Origin: Hymenobacter sp. H14-R3
GTDB taxonomy: Bacteria; Bacteroidota; Bacteroidia; Cytophagales; Hymenobacteraceae
Assembly (NCBI RefSeq): GCF_030063445.1
Contig: NZ_JASITD010000017.1
Coordinates: 43,723 to 107,722 of the forward strand
Direction of reading: 5' to 3'
Length of the DNA stretch: 64,000 nt
This document shows, in pieces, positions 53,601 through 62,319 of the stretch (positions are counted from its first letter, which is position 1; every line of letters begins with the position of its first letter). The notes below the pieces were generated by a model. That model saw nothing but the letters and a program-made list of their open reading frames with translations, made no database searches and was not told the origin of the DNA. Both the position numbers and the translations under genes were made by a program.

Positions 53601-56594
53601 GCGCAGCTCTAGGCGGCCCTGGCCAACAGGCGTCTGGGTAGGGTTAGTAAGGGTAGGTGGTTTTTGGATAATACGCTGCCCTGCAATAGTATAGGGTAGA
53701 TAGGGGCCGCGCGGAAAATCACTTTCGGTATAGGCAAAGTCGCCGAGCGGGAGATTCGGCGGGAAGCCCGCGCCGTTGAGCGGCCCCAGGTGGTCGGGGG
53801 CGAGGCAGGTCAGCTTAAGAACGCCGGGGCTGAATTGGTAGTCATAAAGCGGCTCAAACAAAAACTTGCGCCGCTGCCCATTCTCGCGGTAGCGCAGCAA
53901 AACGGAATCGGGCTGGAAAGGCCCCGCTACCATTAGCCCACTCGTGGTCGTGTTGTAATCGAGCGGCCGCAGGGCGTTGCCCTGCCGCAGGGTAGCGTAG
54001 CCGGTGTTGGACGCGGCCACCACCGTGCGGCGCAGGGGCAGCAGCTCGTCGGGTAGCAGCGTGGCGGGGCGCGCCTCCACGGTCAGCTCGGCGCAGGGGT
54101 GGTTCAGGTCGAGGCTGAGCGTGAGCTTGTGCAGGGGCCGCAGGTACACTTCGCGCAGCGTAACGAGCCGGTTGCGGGTGCGAATGCTGAGCGTGTGGAA
54201 GCCGCTGTCGGCCAGAGCGGTGTAGGGCTGATTCAGGTTAATATCATGAATATAAGCCGGTTCGCCATCCACGTACACCGCAATGGGCGCCTGCACCCGG
54301 CCCGAATCGACCACAAACGCCGCCACCTGCGCAAGCCCGCCGGGGGCCGGCTGGTACGCGTAAAACGCCCCGCTTTCGGGATACAAAAAGTGGTAGAATT
54401 GCAGCGAGTCGAGCCCCAGCCGATGCCGCCACGTGGGCCAGGCCAGCGGCCGCGTGGCCGCGCTTTCGCCAAAGCCCTCGCTGAGCGTGAAACGCTGGCG
54501 CGCCACCCGGCCCGGCACCGACCGCGGCGCAAAGCGGGGCAGCTCGGGCGGCTCGGGTTCGCCAAACTTACTGGTGTAGGCGTAGGCCGTGAGGTCGGCG
54601 TTGGGCACGGGCCGGCCGGCCTCGTCCGTCACGGCGATGCCCAGGCGCAGGCGCTGGCCGGGGTAGGCTACATCGGGCTGCGTGGTGGTGATGGTGAGCT
54701 GCGGCTGCGGCGCGCCCACCGTGTACTCGGCCGTGCGGCGCTCGCCGCCCCAGTCGTAGTGCAGCGACACGTGCCAGGCGGCCGGGCTCTGGTCCTTGAT
54801 AGTGAGCTTATAATCAGTAGTATATCCTTGGTAGCGCAGGGCGTTGCCCTGGTACACGTAGTACCAGAAGGGCAGGCGGTGCGGGTTAGCCACGGCCAGG
54901 CGCAGTGAGTCGCGGCGGTCGGCGCGCAGGGTCAGGTCTGCGTTGTTCTCATTCAGGTAGAGATAATCGGCGCGGTCCAGCGCATCACGCAGCTCGTAGC
55001 TGGTAGCCAGCAAGTTGAGGGGCAGCGTCAGGGGCAGCTGCACGGCCGTTGTAGGCGAGCCACCGGGGGCGTAGTCGGCCAGGTTGAGGGTGAGGCGGGC
55101 ACGGTGGGGCTGGCTCACGCCCAGCGAGTCGAAGCGCAGGCGCACCGAATCGGGGCCCAGCTCCAGGTACAGCCGGCCGGGGTCACGCCGATAGGGCAGG
55201 CCGATAGTTTCGACGTGCCGCTCATTATCCGAGGTCAGAAATGTGGCTTGCACCGCGTAGCTCAGGTCCAGGTCAGGGAAGATGCGCGCCGGGATATTCA
55301 CCCGCGTTTCGCCCAGCGGGTCAAGTAGTTGGGCGTGGGTCCAGAGGGTATCGGGCACGAAGAGCCGGCGCGTGGGCAGCAGCCCCGGCGCGGCGGCGGG
55401 CAGCACCGCCAGCCGCACCCGCGCATCGGGCAGGTTGAGCTCGTTGGCGTCGCTGCCGCGCAAAAACACGGCCTGCGGCTGGCCCCGCCAGGGCTTATCG
55501 GCCAGCAGGCGCAGGGCATAGTGGTCGTTTTTAAGCTCGTAATCCTCAAAGAGAAAGCTGCCCTTGGCCACCGTAACGTACTGGTCATCTTCCAAATACA
55601 CCTCGGCGCTAGTGCCCGCGCGCAAGCCCAGCGTGTCGGTCAGCGGCAGGCTGTACTCGTACGAGCCGGGCCGCACGGGCCGCAGCACGGCCAAGCGCTT
55701 GCGCCCCGCTGCGGGCCCGCCCAGCCACAGCGTGAGGGGCTGGGTGCTGGGCCGGCCGTTGCGGCGACGCAGCACGCGCGCCTTCAGGCGCAGGGTGTCG
55801 CCGGTGGGCCGGTAGCGCGGCTGGCTGAGAAGCAGGTAGCTGAGCCAGCGCTCACGCTCTTGGTTCTGGTATTGCCGCTGGCGCTGGCGCTGGTTGCGCA
55901 GGTTCTTGCTAAAGGGCGAGCGCAGCAGCCCCACCAGCCCGGTAGTGGCCCGGCTGGGGTGCCGCAGCGCCTGCGCCGTGCGCCACATGGGCACCGTGAG
56001 GTAGCCCAGCGGCCGCCCAAACACTACCCGCCGCCCGGCCCGCACTGCCCAATTGCCGCGCGGCTTGGCAGCGGGCGGGGCCAGCGGGTGAAAGGTGGTG
56101 CGCCCGTCTATCGTCACGGCCACCAGGCCGGGGCGGGCGCCGCGGGCGCGGCGGTAGGCGTGGGTGGCGGGGTCGTAGGGGAGGGGCCGGCCGGCCACGG
56201 CCACCCGCGCACCGGGCAGCAGGCGGCCCAGCGAGTCGCGCACCGTCAGGCTCAGGTCGCGCTGGTTGTCAATGACTTCCACCGTGCGGCTGGTTTCGGC
56301 GCGCAGCCAGTACACGAGCTGGGGCCCTTCGGTGTGGGCCACCAGGTAGTAGCCCAGCGGCAGGGGCCGCCCCCGCAGCATCAGCTGGTCGGTAGGGAAA
56401 GAATCGACGGGCACCGTGAAAAAATCGGGCCGGGCGCTTTGCAGCCCCTGCTCGTAGAGGCGGCGCGCCTGGGCTTCGGTCAGCCGAAAAACTTTGGTGA
56501 GGTAGCTGCTCTGGCGGGCTTTGGCCAGCTGTTGCTGGGCCAGCACGGGCAGCGCCAGCCAGCACAGCAGCAGGGCGAGTACAAGTTGATACAT
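50619..56594 (-). CDS. Alpha-2-macroglobulin-like protein with inserted SusC-type plug module
   Basis: Protein of 1991 residues with a signal peptide (residues 1-19, cleaved before QQQL). Macroglobulin-like beta domains make up about 130-1110, including YLEDDQYVTVAKGSFLFEDY. At about 1118-1205 lies a carboxypeptidase-regulatory-like domain (LLRGRVLDHTTEEGLPGVTV) and at 1205-1305 a TonB-receptor plug like SusC (EEVVITGYGTMSRASLTGSV, ILDIKVLKGPAAMGLYG), but no beta-barrel follows. The A2M domain resumes at about 1331 (WWRPTLVTDAQGRARTDVVL), with thioester motif C1538-N-E-Q1541 (YLCNEQ) in an all-helical region. A periplasmic protease trap or peptide-binding role is likely; the plug suggests docking to outer membrane partners. 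Confidence 0.92.
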   Translation of the reverse strand: MYQLVLALLLCWLALPVLAQQQLAKARQSSYLTKVFRLTEAQARRLYEQGLQSARPDFFTVPVDSFPTDQLMLRGRPLPLGYYLVAHTEGPQLVYWLRAETSRTVEVIDNQRDLSLTVRDSLGRLLPGARVAVAGRPLPYDPATHAYRRARGARPGLVAVTIDGRTTFHPLAPPAAKPRGNWAVRAGRRVVFGRPLGYLTVPMWRTAQALRHPSRATTGLVGLLRSPFSKNLRNQRQRQRQYQNQERERWLSYLLLSQPRYRPTGDTLRLKARVLRRRNGRPSTQPLTLWLGGPAAGRKRLAVLRPVRPGSYEYSLPLTDTLGLRAGTSAEVYLEDDQYVTVAKGSFLFEDYELKNDHYALRLLADKPWRGQPQAVFLRGSDANELNLPDARVRLAVLPAAAPGLLPTRRLFVPDTLWTHAQLLDPLGETRVNIPARIFPDLDLSYAVQATFLTSDNERHVETIGLPYRRDPGRLYLELGPDSVRLRFDSLGVSQPHRARLTLNLADYAPGGSPTTAVQLPLTLPLNLLATSYELRDALDRADYLYLNENNADLTLRADRRDSLRLAVANPHRLPFWYYVYQGNALRYQGYTTDYKLTIKDQSPAAWHVSLHYDWGGERRTAEYTVGAPQPQLTITTTQPDVAYPGQRLRLGIAVTDEAGRPVPNADLTAYAYTSKFGEPEPPELPRFAPRSVPGRVARQRFTLSEGFGESAATRPLAWPTWRHRLGLDSLQFYHFLYPESGAFYAYQPAPGGLAQVAAFVVDSGRVQAPIAVYVDGEPAYIHDINLNQPYTALADSGFHTLSIRTRNRLVTLREVYLRPLHKLTLSLDLNHPCAELTVEARPATLLPDELLPLRRTVVAASNTGYATLRQGNALRPLDYNTTTSGLMVAGPFQPDSVLLRYRENGQRRKFLFEPLYDYQFSPGVLKLTCLAPDHLGPLNGAGFPPNLPLGDFAYTESDFPRGPYLPYTIAGQRIIQKPPTLTNPTQTPVGQGRLELRLPLAQQPAVLPAILYTLLTRPDQPKFRRLQAGLAVLHALPPGRYRAAVLLADSTCLAPKELILVEANGQTYYQLQAADRQPAGALSHRINQLLGQLGRMIVVIPERREILVEQPTQAQPGWHLLRGRVLDHTTEEGLPGVTVLAKGTTVGTSTNADGSFSLRVPLTVQALTFSFIGFVTQELPLSPDGLFAVSMAADSKQLEEVVITGYGTMSRASLTGSVSTVLQGRAAGVFISGGPVQIRGTASLALNSEPLYIVNGLPFSGNMADIAPADILDIKVLKGPAAMGLYGSRASNGVILITLRKGAALAGQPVGPAADQLPGQDARLALRRRFRDYAWWRPTLVTDAQGRARTDVVLPDDLTSWDTFVVGSDGCGRVGTATSRLRAFKALLATLAVPRFLVAGDRAQVLGKAINYQSDTAQITTTFRVGGQVVRRQARRVSSAVIDTLTVTAPAAADSLQLTFGLEQASGYADGEQRTLPVLPVGTRERVGTYAVLTATDTTLALPLDPRLGPATLRLESDALPTLLAEIHHLQDYAYLCNEQAASRLLGLLLEQRIRAAQATPFKYPKIVNFLIKKLLDGRQQATGIWGTWAAATGSPWATVHVVEALLAAEKAGYAVKLDHNPLIAYLLHELDASLSAPTATHRYAGYFQQNDDQIRLLKLLHDLGAPAPYATYLRRIEALAPPAPRRPPLDRYLALAELRQQLGLPYQLDSLRHYRLRTALGGVFYADTLRAGTYYRYLLADRVGTSLLAYRVLRQQGGHAAELARIRTFLLGLRGGGYWGSTYEAAQILTTIGPDLLGPGPGGAMAQVQLSGSPALPAGPVTQFPLALTLPAGTGPLALRKQGGLPVYATAYQTRWNPAPEAVAATFTVATTLAGQAGRRVALPAGKPAELLITVEVAAEARYVVLEVPIPAGCSYGEPAPTNPLEVHREYLQHQAGLFIDLLPVGRHTFHIALQPRYRGSYTLNPARAELLYFPTKFGRSASKRVDIK

Positions 56595-56667
56595 AAGCGG
56601 CGGGGTAGGGACTGGCTACCTGATGCCGGTATATGGTTTTTTGCACAAGCTAAAAAGGATGAAAAAA

Positions 56668-56770
56668 AGAACGTCATGCTGAGCTCGTCGAAGCATCTCC
56701 ACCACGCCAGTAGGGTTACTAATCCCGGCGGCGTGGTAGAGATGCTTCGACAAGCTCAGCATGACGTTCT
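56668..56770. repeat. Repeat family A inverted pair
   Basis: Arms 56668-56708 and 56730-56770 with a 21-base loop, core CGTCATGCTGAGCTCGTCGA. It lies between the macroglobulin gene start and the SDR gene end. Confidence 0.9.
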
Positions 56771-56791
56771 TATGCGGGCTTTTGTGAGCCG

Positions 56792-57508
56792 CTACGGATT
56801 AGTAGACCACAGCCCCGCTTCCTTCACGAAAATGCGGCGGTTGAGCTGCAATTGCGAAACCACAAACTCGGCAATATCCTCGGGCTGCATCACCTTGTCG
56901 GGGTTGCCGTCGGTGAGGTTATTGCTGATTGCCAGCTCGGTAGCTACCGTGCTGGGCGCGAGGGCCGACACCCGGATGTTGTGCTTGCGCACCTCCTGCA
57001 TCAGCGATTCGCTCAGGCCCATCACCGCAAACTTGGAGGCGCTGTAGGCGCTGCTGCCCGCCGAGGCGCGCAGCCCCGAGGTCGAGGAAATATTGATGAT
57101 GTCGCCCGACTGCCGCTCAATCATGGCGGGCAGCGCGGCGCGGGTCACGTAGTACACGCCCAGCAGGTTCACCCGAATAATATGCTCCCAATCGGCCACC
57201 GGCATATCGAGAAACTTGGCGAAGGTGCCGATGCCGGCGTTGTTAATCAGGATGTCGAGCGGGCCCAGCTCGCCGGTGATGTGGGCCACGGCGGCGTTCA
57301 CGGCGGCTTCGTCGGCCACGTCGGCGGTGGCCACGCTGGTTTTCACGCCCAGCTTTTGCAGCTCGGCGGCTACCTCGGCGAGCTGGTCGGCCGAGCGGGC
57401 CAGCAGGCCCACGTGCACGCCCTCGTGGGCCAGCGCAATGGCGATTGCCTTGCCGATGCCTTTGCCTGCGCCCGTTACGAGGGCGACTTTTCCGGTTAGT
57501 TTTTCCAT
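56792..57508 (-). CDS. Short-chain dehydrogenase/reductase (FabG-like)
   Basis: NAD(P)-dependent oxidoreductase of 238 residues from [20 protein letters not shown]; the longer frame to 57568 is unlikely because the cofactor loop TGAGKGIG is normally near the N-terminus. The NNAG motif, the catalytic Ser in NISSTSG and YSASKFA are all present. Family members include 3-ketoacyl-ACP reductases and many other alcohol or ketone reductases, so the substrate is not settled. It is divergent from the quinone oxidoreductase gene. Confidence 0.92.
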   Translation of the reverse strand: MEKLTGKVALVTGAGKGIGKAIAIALAHEGVHVGLLARSADQLAEVAAELQKLGVKTSVATADVADEAAVNAAVAHITGELGPLDILINNAGIGTFAKFLDMPVADWEHIIRVNLLGVYYVTRAALPAMIERQSGDIINISSTSGLRASAGSSAYSASKFAVMGLSESLMQEVRKHNIRVSALAPSTVATELAISNNLTDGNPDKVMQPEDIAEFVVSQLQLNRRIFVKEAGLWSTNP

Positions 57509-57699
57509 GAGAAGATTGGTTTTTAGTGCTGGTGAGTGTTTGTCTTTACGGCGAAGCGTGCCAAACAATTGCCCCTGAACAGCCCACCAGAACGAGTTGT
57601 TCGCGTATCGAGTAGGGACGAGCGGTACTGTCGGCCCCGGCTTGCCGGGTCAACTTGCTACTAATCAAGCCTCACATTATTCAATAGCCCTTCTCCCCC

Positions 57700-58674
57700 A
57701 TGAAAGCCATCGTCATTACCCACCCCGGCGGCCCCGAAGTATTGCAGCTGCAAACGTGCCCCCGGCCCGTGCCGGCCGCCCACGAAGTGCTGGTAAAAGT
57801 GCGCGCCACCGGCCTCAACCGCTCCGACATTGGCCTGCGCGAGGGCAAGTACGGCGGCGCGCCCGTGGATGGCACCATCCCCGGCCTCGAAGTAGCCGGC
57901 GAAGTAGTAGAGGTAGGCCCCGATGCCCCGCGCTGGCGCGTGGGCGACGCCGTGTGCGCCCTCGTGACCGAAGGGGCCTACGCCGAGTACGTGGCCGTCG
58001 ATGCCCGGCACTGCCTGCCGGTACCCGCCGGTTGGTCGCTGGAAGAAGCCGCCAGCCTGCCCGAAACCGTGTTCACGGTGTGGTCCAACGTGTTTCAAAC
58101 GGCTGCCCTCCAGCCCGGCGAAACGGTGCTGGTGCACGGCGGCAGCAGCGGTATCGGCCTCACCCTCATTCAGCTAGCCACGGCGCTGGGCAGCCGGGTG
58201 CTGGCCACCGCCGGCACGGCTGAGAAGTGCCACGACTGCGAAAAGTTCGGGGCCGCCCGCTGCGTCAATTATAAGGAGGAAGAATTCGAAGAAGCTTTCA
58301 AAGACGAGAAAATCAACGTTATCCTCGACATGGTGGGCGGCGAGTATACCGCCAAAAATCTGCGCCTACTCGCGCCCGATGGCCGCCTGCAATACATCAA
58401 CGCCATGAAAGGTGCCAAAGTCGAAATCAACTTGCTCGACATCATGACCAAGCGCCTGCGTGTGAGCGGCAGCATGTTGCGGCCCCGCTCCGTCGATTTC
58501 AAGGCCGCACTGGCGGCTGAGGTTGAAAAGCGCGTGTGGCCACTGGCCGCCAGCGGCCAACTCAAACCCGTGATTTACAAGACGTTCCCGCTAGCGGAGG
58601 CTGCCCAGGCGCAGGAACTAATGGAGAGTAGTGAGCACATCGGGAAGATTCTGCTGGTGCAGGAAGAGGCGTAA
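57700..58674 (+). CDS. NAD(P)H-quinone oxidoreductase, PIG3-like (zinc-free MDR family)
   Basis: Protein of 324 residues of the medium-chain dehydrogenase superfamily: an N-terminal GroES-like fold (VLVKVRATGLNRSDIGLREG) and the NADPH fold with HGGSSGIGLTLIQLATALGS. The zinc ligands of alcohol dehydrogenases are missing, as in quinone oxidoreductases. PIG3-like enzymes reduce quinones by one electron. It is transcribed away from the SDR gene, and a family A repeat pair follows. Confidence 0.92.
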   Translation: MKAIVITHPGGPEVLQLQTCPRPVPAAHEVLVKVRATGLNRSDIGLREGKYGGAPVDGTIPGLEVAGEVVEVGPDAPRWRVGDAVCALVTEGAYAEYVAVDARHCLPVPAGWSLEEAASLPETVFTVWSNVFQTAALQPGETVLVHGGSSGIGLTLIQLATALGSRVLATAGTAEKCHDCEKFGAARCVNYKEEEFEEAFKDEKINVILDMVGGEYTAKNLRLLAPDGRLQYINAMKGAKVEINLLDIMTKRLRVSGSMLRPRSVDFKAALAAEVEKRVWPLAASGQLKPVIYKTFPLAEAAQAQELMESSEHIGKILLVQEEA

Positions 58675-58682
58675 CCAGCTGA

Positions 58683-58790
58683 AAAAGAATGTTATGCTGA
58701 ACGCAGTCAAGCATCTCTACCACGCCGTTGGGTTACGAACCTGTTGGCGTGGTAGAGGTGCTTCACTGCGTTCAGCATGACGTTCTTTTA
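58683..58790. repeat. Repeat family A inverted pair
   Basis: Arms 58683-58726 and 58746-58790 are imperfect complements (variant core TATGCTGAACGCAGTCAAGC). It lies between the converging quinone oxidoreductase and peroxiredoxin genes. Confidence 0.85.
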
Positions 58791-58807
58791 TGTTCAGCTA
58801 AGCGGCG

Positions 58808-59257
58808 CTACTTCAGCACCTGCGCCGCGTGTTCCTTGGTGTCCGGCCGCTTGATAACCTTCTCAATCAGCCCGTTAGCATTAATCAAAAACGTGGTGCG
58901 CACGGTGCCCCAATAGGTTTTGCCGTAGTTTTTCTTCTCCTGCCACACGCCATAGGCCGTTACGATGGCTTTGTCGGCATCGGCCACGAGAGGAAAATTC
59001 AGGTCGTATTTCGCCGCAAACTTGCCGTGCGAGGCCGCGTCGTCGGTGCTCACGCCCACTACTTTGATGCCCTGGGCAGCGAGTTGGCTTTCGTTGTCGC
59101 GCAGGTTGCAGGCCTGGGCGGTGCAGCCGGGCGTATCGTCCTTGGGGTAGAAGTAGAGCGCCACCCGCTGGCCGCGCAAGCTGCTCAGCGTAAAGGGGTT
59201 GCCGTGCTGGTCGGGCGCGGTGAAGTCGGGGGCGGGGGTGCCGGTTTCGGGAAGCAT
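58808..59257 (-). CDS. bcp: Thioredoxin-dependent thiol peroxidase (BCP/PrxQ)
   Basis: Peroxiredoxin of 149 residues that reduces hydroperoxides at the cost of thioredoxin. The peroxidatic Cys is C45 and the resolving Cys C50, in YPKDDTPGCTAQACNLRD, five apart as in PrxQ. The C-terminal YWGTVRTTFLI matches the family. Length is normal and it is likely cytosolic. A single family A repeat half lies just upstream of its start. Confidence 0.95.
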   Translation of the reverse strand: MLPETGTPAPDFTAPDQHGNPFTLSSLRGQRVALYFYPKDDTPGCTAQACNLRDNESQLAAQGIKVVGVSTDDAASHGKFAAKYDLNFPLVADADKAIVTAYGVWQEKKNYGKTYWGTVRTTFLINANGLIEKVIKRPDTKEHAAQVLK

Positions 59258-59286
59258 AGGATAGAATTTAGGAGGAGTAAAGAAGG

Positions 59287-59328
59287 AAAAAGAACGTCAT
59301 GCTGAACGCAGGGAAGCATGACATTCTT
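59287..59328. repeat. Repeat family A, truncated pair
   Basis: A forward arm (AGAACGTCATGCTGAACGCA) runs directly into the end of a reverse arm (GCATGACATTCTT), as if the centre had been deleted. Confidence 0.75.
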
Positions 59329-59342
59329 TACTTAACAACAGC

Positions 59343-61394
59343 CTACAAAGTCAGCGGGATAACGCGCTTATTACCAACCTGGTCGGTGAGGTGCAGCTCG
59401 GCGGGGCCGCGCAGCGCGGGGCCCAGCGTATCGCCGGCCACGGTGAAGAGCGTGGCGTTCTTGTACTCGTAGCGCAGCAGGCGGAAGCGCCCGCCAATCA
59501 GCAACTTATACGACGCCAGGCCCGACATATCGTCGCCCACCCGGAAGGTGAGCTGCCCGCCGGCGCGGCCCAGCAGCCGGCCCTCGGGGGCCTTGGTATC
59601 GGTGCAGAGCCGGAACTGGCCAAACTGCTTGAGGTTGGCCGAGAGCTGGGTGCTGTCGGCGTTCCAGGTGCCGCCCACGTAGGCGCGGCCCCCGTTGGCC
59701 GATACGCTGTAGATGGCGGCGCGGCGGCGGTCGGCGGGCAGGGTGGCGGGCTTCAGGGTGAGGCGCAGGGGCAGGTAGAGCGGCACCAGCGCCGTGCCGA
59801 TGGTCCAGCTTTCGGGGGCGGTGGGGCCGGCGTTGGGCCGGTGCAGCGTACTGAGGAAGAGGGGCGAAAACAGCGTTTGCGGGCCAAAAACCAGGTTGGC
59901 GTAGGGCGTGGCATAGCTCGTTTCCTGATTGGCCGGAATCATGGCCTGGCGGTCGAAGGCCAGGCGGGTGCCGCCCAGCAGCAGCGAATCGGGCAGGCCG
60001 GCGCGCAGGTCGTAGAGGTAGGTGGTGGCCGCGCCCACCGAGTAGCTGGGGCGCAGGGCCAACTGCCGGCCGCCGCGCCGCAGCAGCAGCTGCGCGGGCA
60101 GCCCGGCCGTGTCGGTGGGGGCGTTGAGGGCCGTGGCGCGCAGCAGGTTGCGGGTGATGTCGTAGCTGAGCTTGGGCTTGGCGGTGGGGGCCGTGGCCGC
60201 GCCGGGCAGCTTGGCGTAGTCGAGGGGCTGCTCGCCCTTCAATACCAGGTGGGCCGTGGCCTTGTTGTTATACGCGTCAGCCAGCTCAAAATCAATGCTA
60301 TACACTTTGCCGGCCTCTACGTCGAGCTTGCCCTGGCCGATGCCGGGCGGGGTGTAGAAGGGCAGGTCGTTGCCCTCATCCACCCACAGCTTTTGCAGGG
60401 TGCGGCCGCCGGTGCGGGCGTAGGCAAAGTCCACAAAATTGTTGACCTGCCGGGTGCCGGTCGGAAACGGCACTGCGTCGATAACGTGCTGGTAGTGAGG
60501 CTGCCCATTTACGCGCACCGTCACGCGCTGGATGCCGTTCTTGTTCCAAGCCCCGTCAAACCTATCGAAGCCCTGCAACAGCAGGCCCACCGGCCCGAAG
60601 CAGGCCACGGTATCGTGCCACGTAGTGGCCGCGCCGGGGGCGGGCTGCAACTTGGGCACCAGCAGCGCCCGCTCGAAGCGCCCGCGCACCCGCGCCCCAA
60701 TGGCCAGCGGCTCTACGGCCAGCGCCTGCAAGGTGGGCCCGGTGTGGTCCTGGATTTCCGAAAAGCCGCCCCATTGCAGGGGGTTCAGCTGGCGGTCCTG
60801 GGCGTCGCGTACTTCCCAGTGCACATGCGGGCCCGCCGAGCCGCCGGTATTGCCCGATAGCGCTACCTCCTCGCCGCGCCGCACCGGAAACTGGCCCTTG
60901 TCAAAAAACAGCTCCAGCTCGTAGGTCTGCTGCTCGTACTGGCGGCGCAGCAGCTCGGCCCCCACGGCGCCCCCAAACTTGTTGAGGTGGCCGTACACGG
61001 TGGTCAGGCCGTTGGGGTGGGTGATATACAGCACGTTGCCGTAGCCAAACGCCGACTGCTTGAGGCGCGACACGTAGCCATCGGCCGCCGCGTACACGGG
61101 CTTGTTCACCACGCTGGCCGTTTTGATGTCGAGGCCGCCGTGGAAGTGGTTGGGCCGCAGTTCGCCCATGCTGGCCGCCAGAAAGCCCGGCTGGCCGGGC
61201 GCAATCGGAAACAGGAAATAGCCGGGCGGCACGTCTACGTGGCCCGCGGCGGCGGCCGGCTTAATGGGGCCGCTGGCGCGGCGGGCGGTGGTGTCGTCCT
61301 GGCCATCGTCTTGGCCGTGGCCGGCGGTGGCCAGCAACAGCAAGCCACCGAGCGCCGGCACTGACAGCCGGCGCACTAATTTGATAATCAACAA
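59343..61394 (-). CDS. M23 family metallopeptidase, secreted
   Basis: Protein of 683 residues with an N-terminal signal (SVPALGGLLLLATAGHG). The LytM domain lies at about 60-200: zinc ligands H85 and D89 in NHFHGGLDI and the later HVHWEV; GNVLYITHPNGLTTVYGHLN is also typical. It likely cleaves peptidoglycan cross-links. About 480 residues follow that look like beta-sandwich modules and are not recognised; this extended form with a long C-terminal part is common in Bacteroidota. It probably acts in the periplasm. Confidence 0.92.
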   Translation of the reverse strand: MLIIKLVRRLSVPALGGLLLLATAGHGQDDGQDDTTARRASGPIKPAAAAGHVDVPPGYFLFPIAPGQPGFLAASMGELRPNHFHGGLDIKTASVVNKPVYAAADGYVSRLKQSAFGYGNVLYITHPNGLTTVYGHLNKFGGAVGAELLRRQYEQQTYELELFFDKGQFPVRRGEEVALSGNTGGSAGPHVHWEVRDAQDRQLNPLQWGGFSEIQDHTGPTLQALAVEPLAIGARVRGRFERALLVPKLQPAPGAATTWHDTVACFGPVGLLLQGFDRFDGAWNKNGIQRVTVRVNGQPHYQHVIDAVPFPTGTRQVNNFVDFAYARTGGRTLQKLWVDEGNDLPFYTPPGIGQGKLDVEAGKVYSIDFELADAYNNKATAHLVLKGEQPLDYAKLPGAATAPTAKPKLSYDITRNLLRATALNAPTDTAGLPAQLLLRRGGRQLALRPSYSVGAATTYLYDLRAGLPDSLLLGGTRLAFDRQAMIPANQETSYATPYANLVFGPQTLFSPLFLSTLHRPNAGPTAPESWTIGTALVPLYLPLRLTLKPATLPADRRRAAIYSVSANGGRAYVGGTWNADSTQLSANLKQFGQFRLCTDTKAPEGRLLGRAGGQLTFRVGDDMSGLASYKLLIGGRFRLLRYEYKNATLFTVAGDTLGPALRGPAELHLTDQVGNKRVIPLTL

Positions 61395-61401
61395 GATAAA
61401 A

Positions 61402-61495
61402 GTGCGGTAAGCTTTAGCTTGCCGTCGGTAATAGGGGCGGCAGGCTGTTTTTATAATGAACCGGGCGGGCTACGGCAAGCTAAAGCTTACCGCAC
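61402..61495. repeat. Inverted repeat pair (family G)
   Basis: Arms 61402-61424 and 61472-61495 (GTGCGGTAAGCTTTAGCTTG..) with about 47 bases between. It lies between the M23 gene start and the FAH hydrolase end. Confidence 0.85.
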
Positions 61496-61498
61496 GTG

Positions 61499-62113
61499 CT
61501 ACCGCACGGGTACTTCCAGAATTTTTTCGCCTTCCAGGTAGCCCACCAGCTCGTCGCCGGGCTGCACGGGGCCCACGCCGGCGGGCGTGCCGGTAAAAAT
61601 GAGGTCGCCCTGCTTGAGGGTGAAGTACTGCGACACGAAGGCGATAATCTTGGCAAACGGGTGCAGCATGAGGCCCGAATTGCCCTGCTGGCGCACTTCG
61701 CCGTTTATTTCGAGCTTGAAGTTGATGTTGGCCAGGTCGGGGAAATCGGTTACGGGCTTGAACGTGGGCGACACCGGGGCCGAGCCGTCGAAGGCCTTGG
61801 CCAGCTCCCAGGGCAGGCCTTTTTTCTTGAGCTCGCTTTGCAGGTCGCGGGCCGTGAAGTCGATGCCCAGGCCGATGGCGTCGAAGTAGGTGTGGGCAAA
61901 CTGCTCCTCCACGTGGCGGCCGTTTTTGCAGATGCGCAGCACCAGCTCCAGCTCGTGGTGCACATCGCCGGAAAAAGCGGGCACAAAAAACGGCTGGCCG
62001 CGCTGTATCAGGGCGGTTTCGGGCTTGAGGAAGATGACTGGGGCGCTGGGCGTTTCGTTTTGCAGCTCGGCGATATGGTCGGCGTAGTTGCGGCCGATGC
62101 AGATAATTTTCAT
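61499..62113 (-). CDS. Fumarylacetoacetate hydrolase family protein
   Basis: Protein of 204 residues with the FAH fold: IGRNYADHIAELQNE at the start, then PVIFLKPETALI, metal-binding Glu residues in HHELELVLRI and the Asp in GIDFTARDLQ, and IFTGTPAGVGPVQPGD at the end. Single-domain members act on acylpyruvates or oxaloacetate (FAHD1/YcgM-like), needing a divalent metal. No pathway partner is adjacent, so the substrate stays open. Confidence 0.93.
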   Translation of the reverse strand: MKIICIGRNYADHIAELQNETPSAPVIFLKPETALIQRGQPFFVPAFSGDVHHELELVLRICKNGRHVEEQFAHTYFDAIGLGIDFTARDLQSELKKKGLPWELAKAFDGSAPVSPTFKPVTDFPDLANINFKLEINGEVRQQGNSGLMLHPFAKIIAFVSQYFTLKQGDLIFTGTPAGVGPVQPGDELVGYLEGEKILEVPVR

Positions 62114-62319
62114 GGACGAGGAATAGCTAAAAACCAGGGAGGAGGGCAGGGGCGGGGCCGGCGGGCGGCCCGCGGCGCGGCCCCTGCCTGCACAAAGTAA
62201 ACATTCTCCCCGCCCGGTTGCGTATAGCTAGGGCCGGCCGGTGCCAGCAATGACTTGCTTTCAGCCAGGAATCGGCGGGCTTATTCCACGCTATCTCCAA
62301 ACCTTACGACTACTTTCTT

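Noticed and set aside
55329..57047. Plus-strand frame opposite the macroglobulin and SDR genes
   Set aside because: Antisense to two genes and crossing a repeat pair; no protein features.
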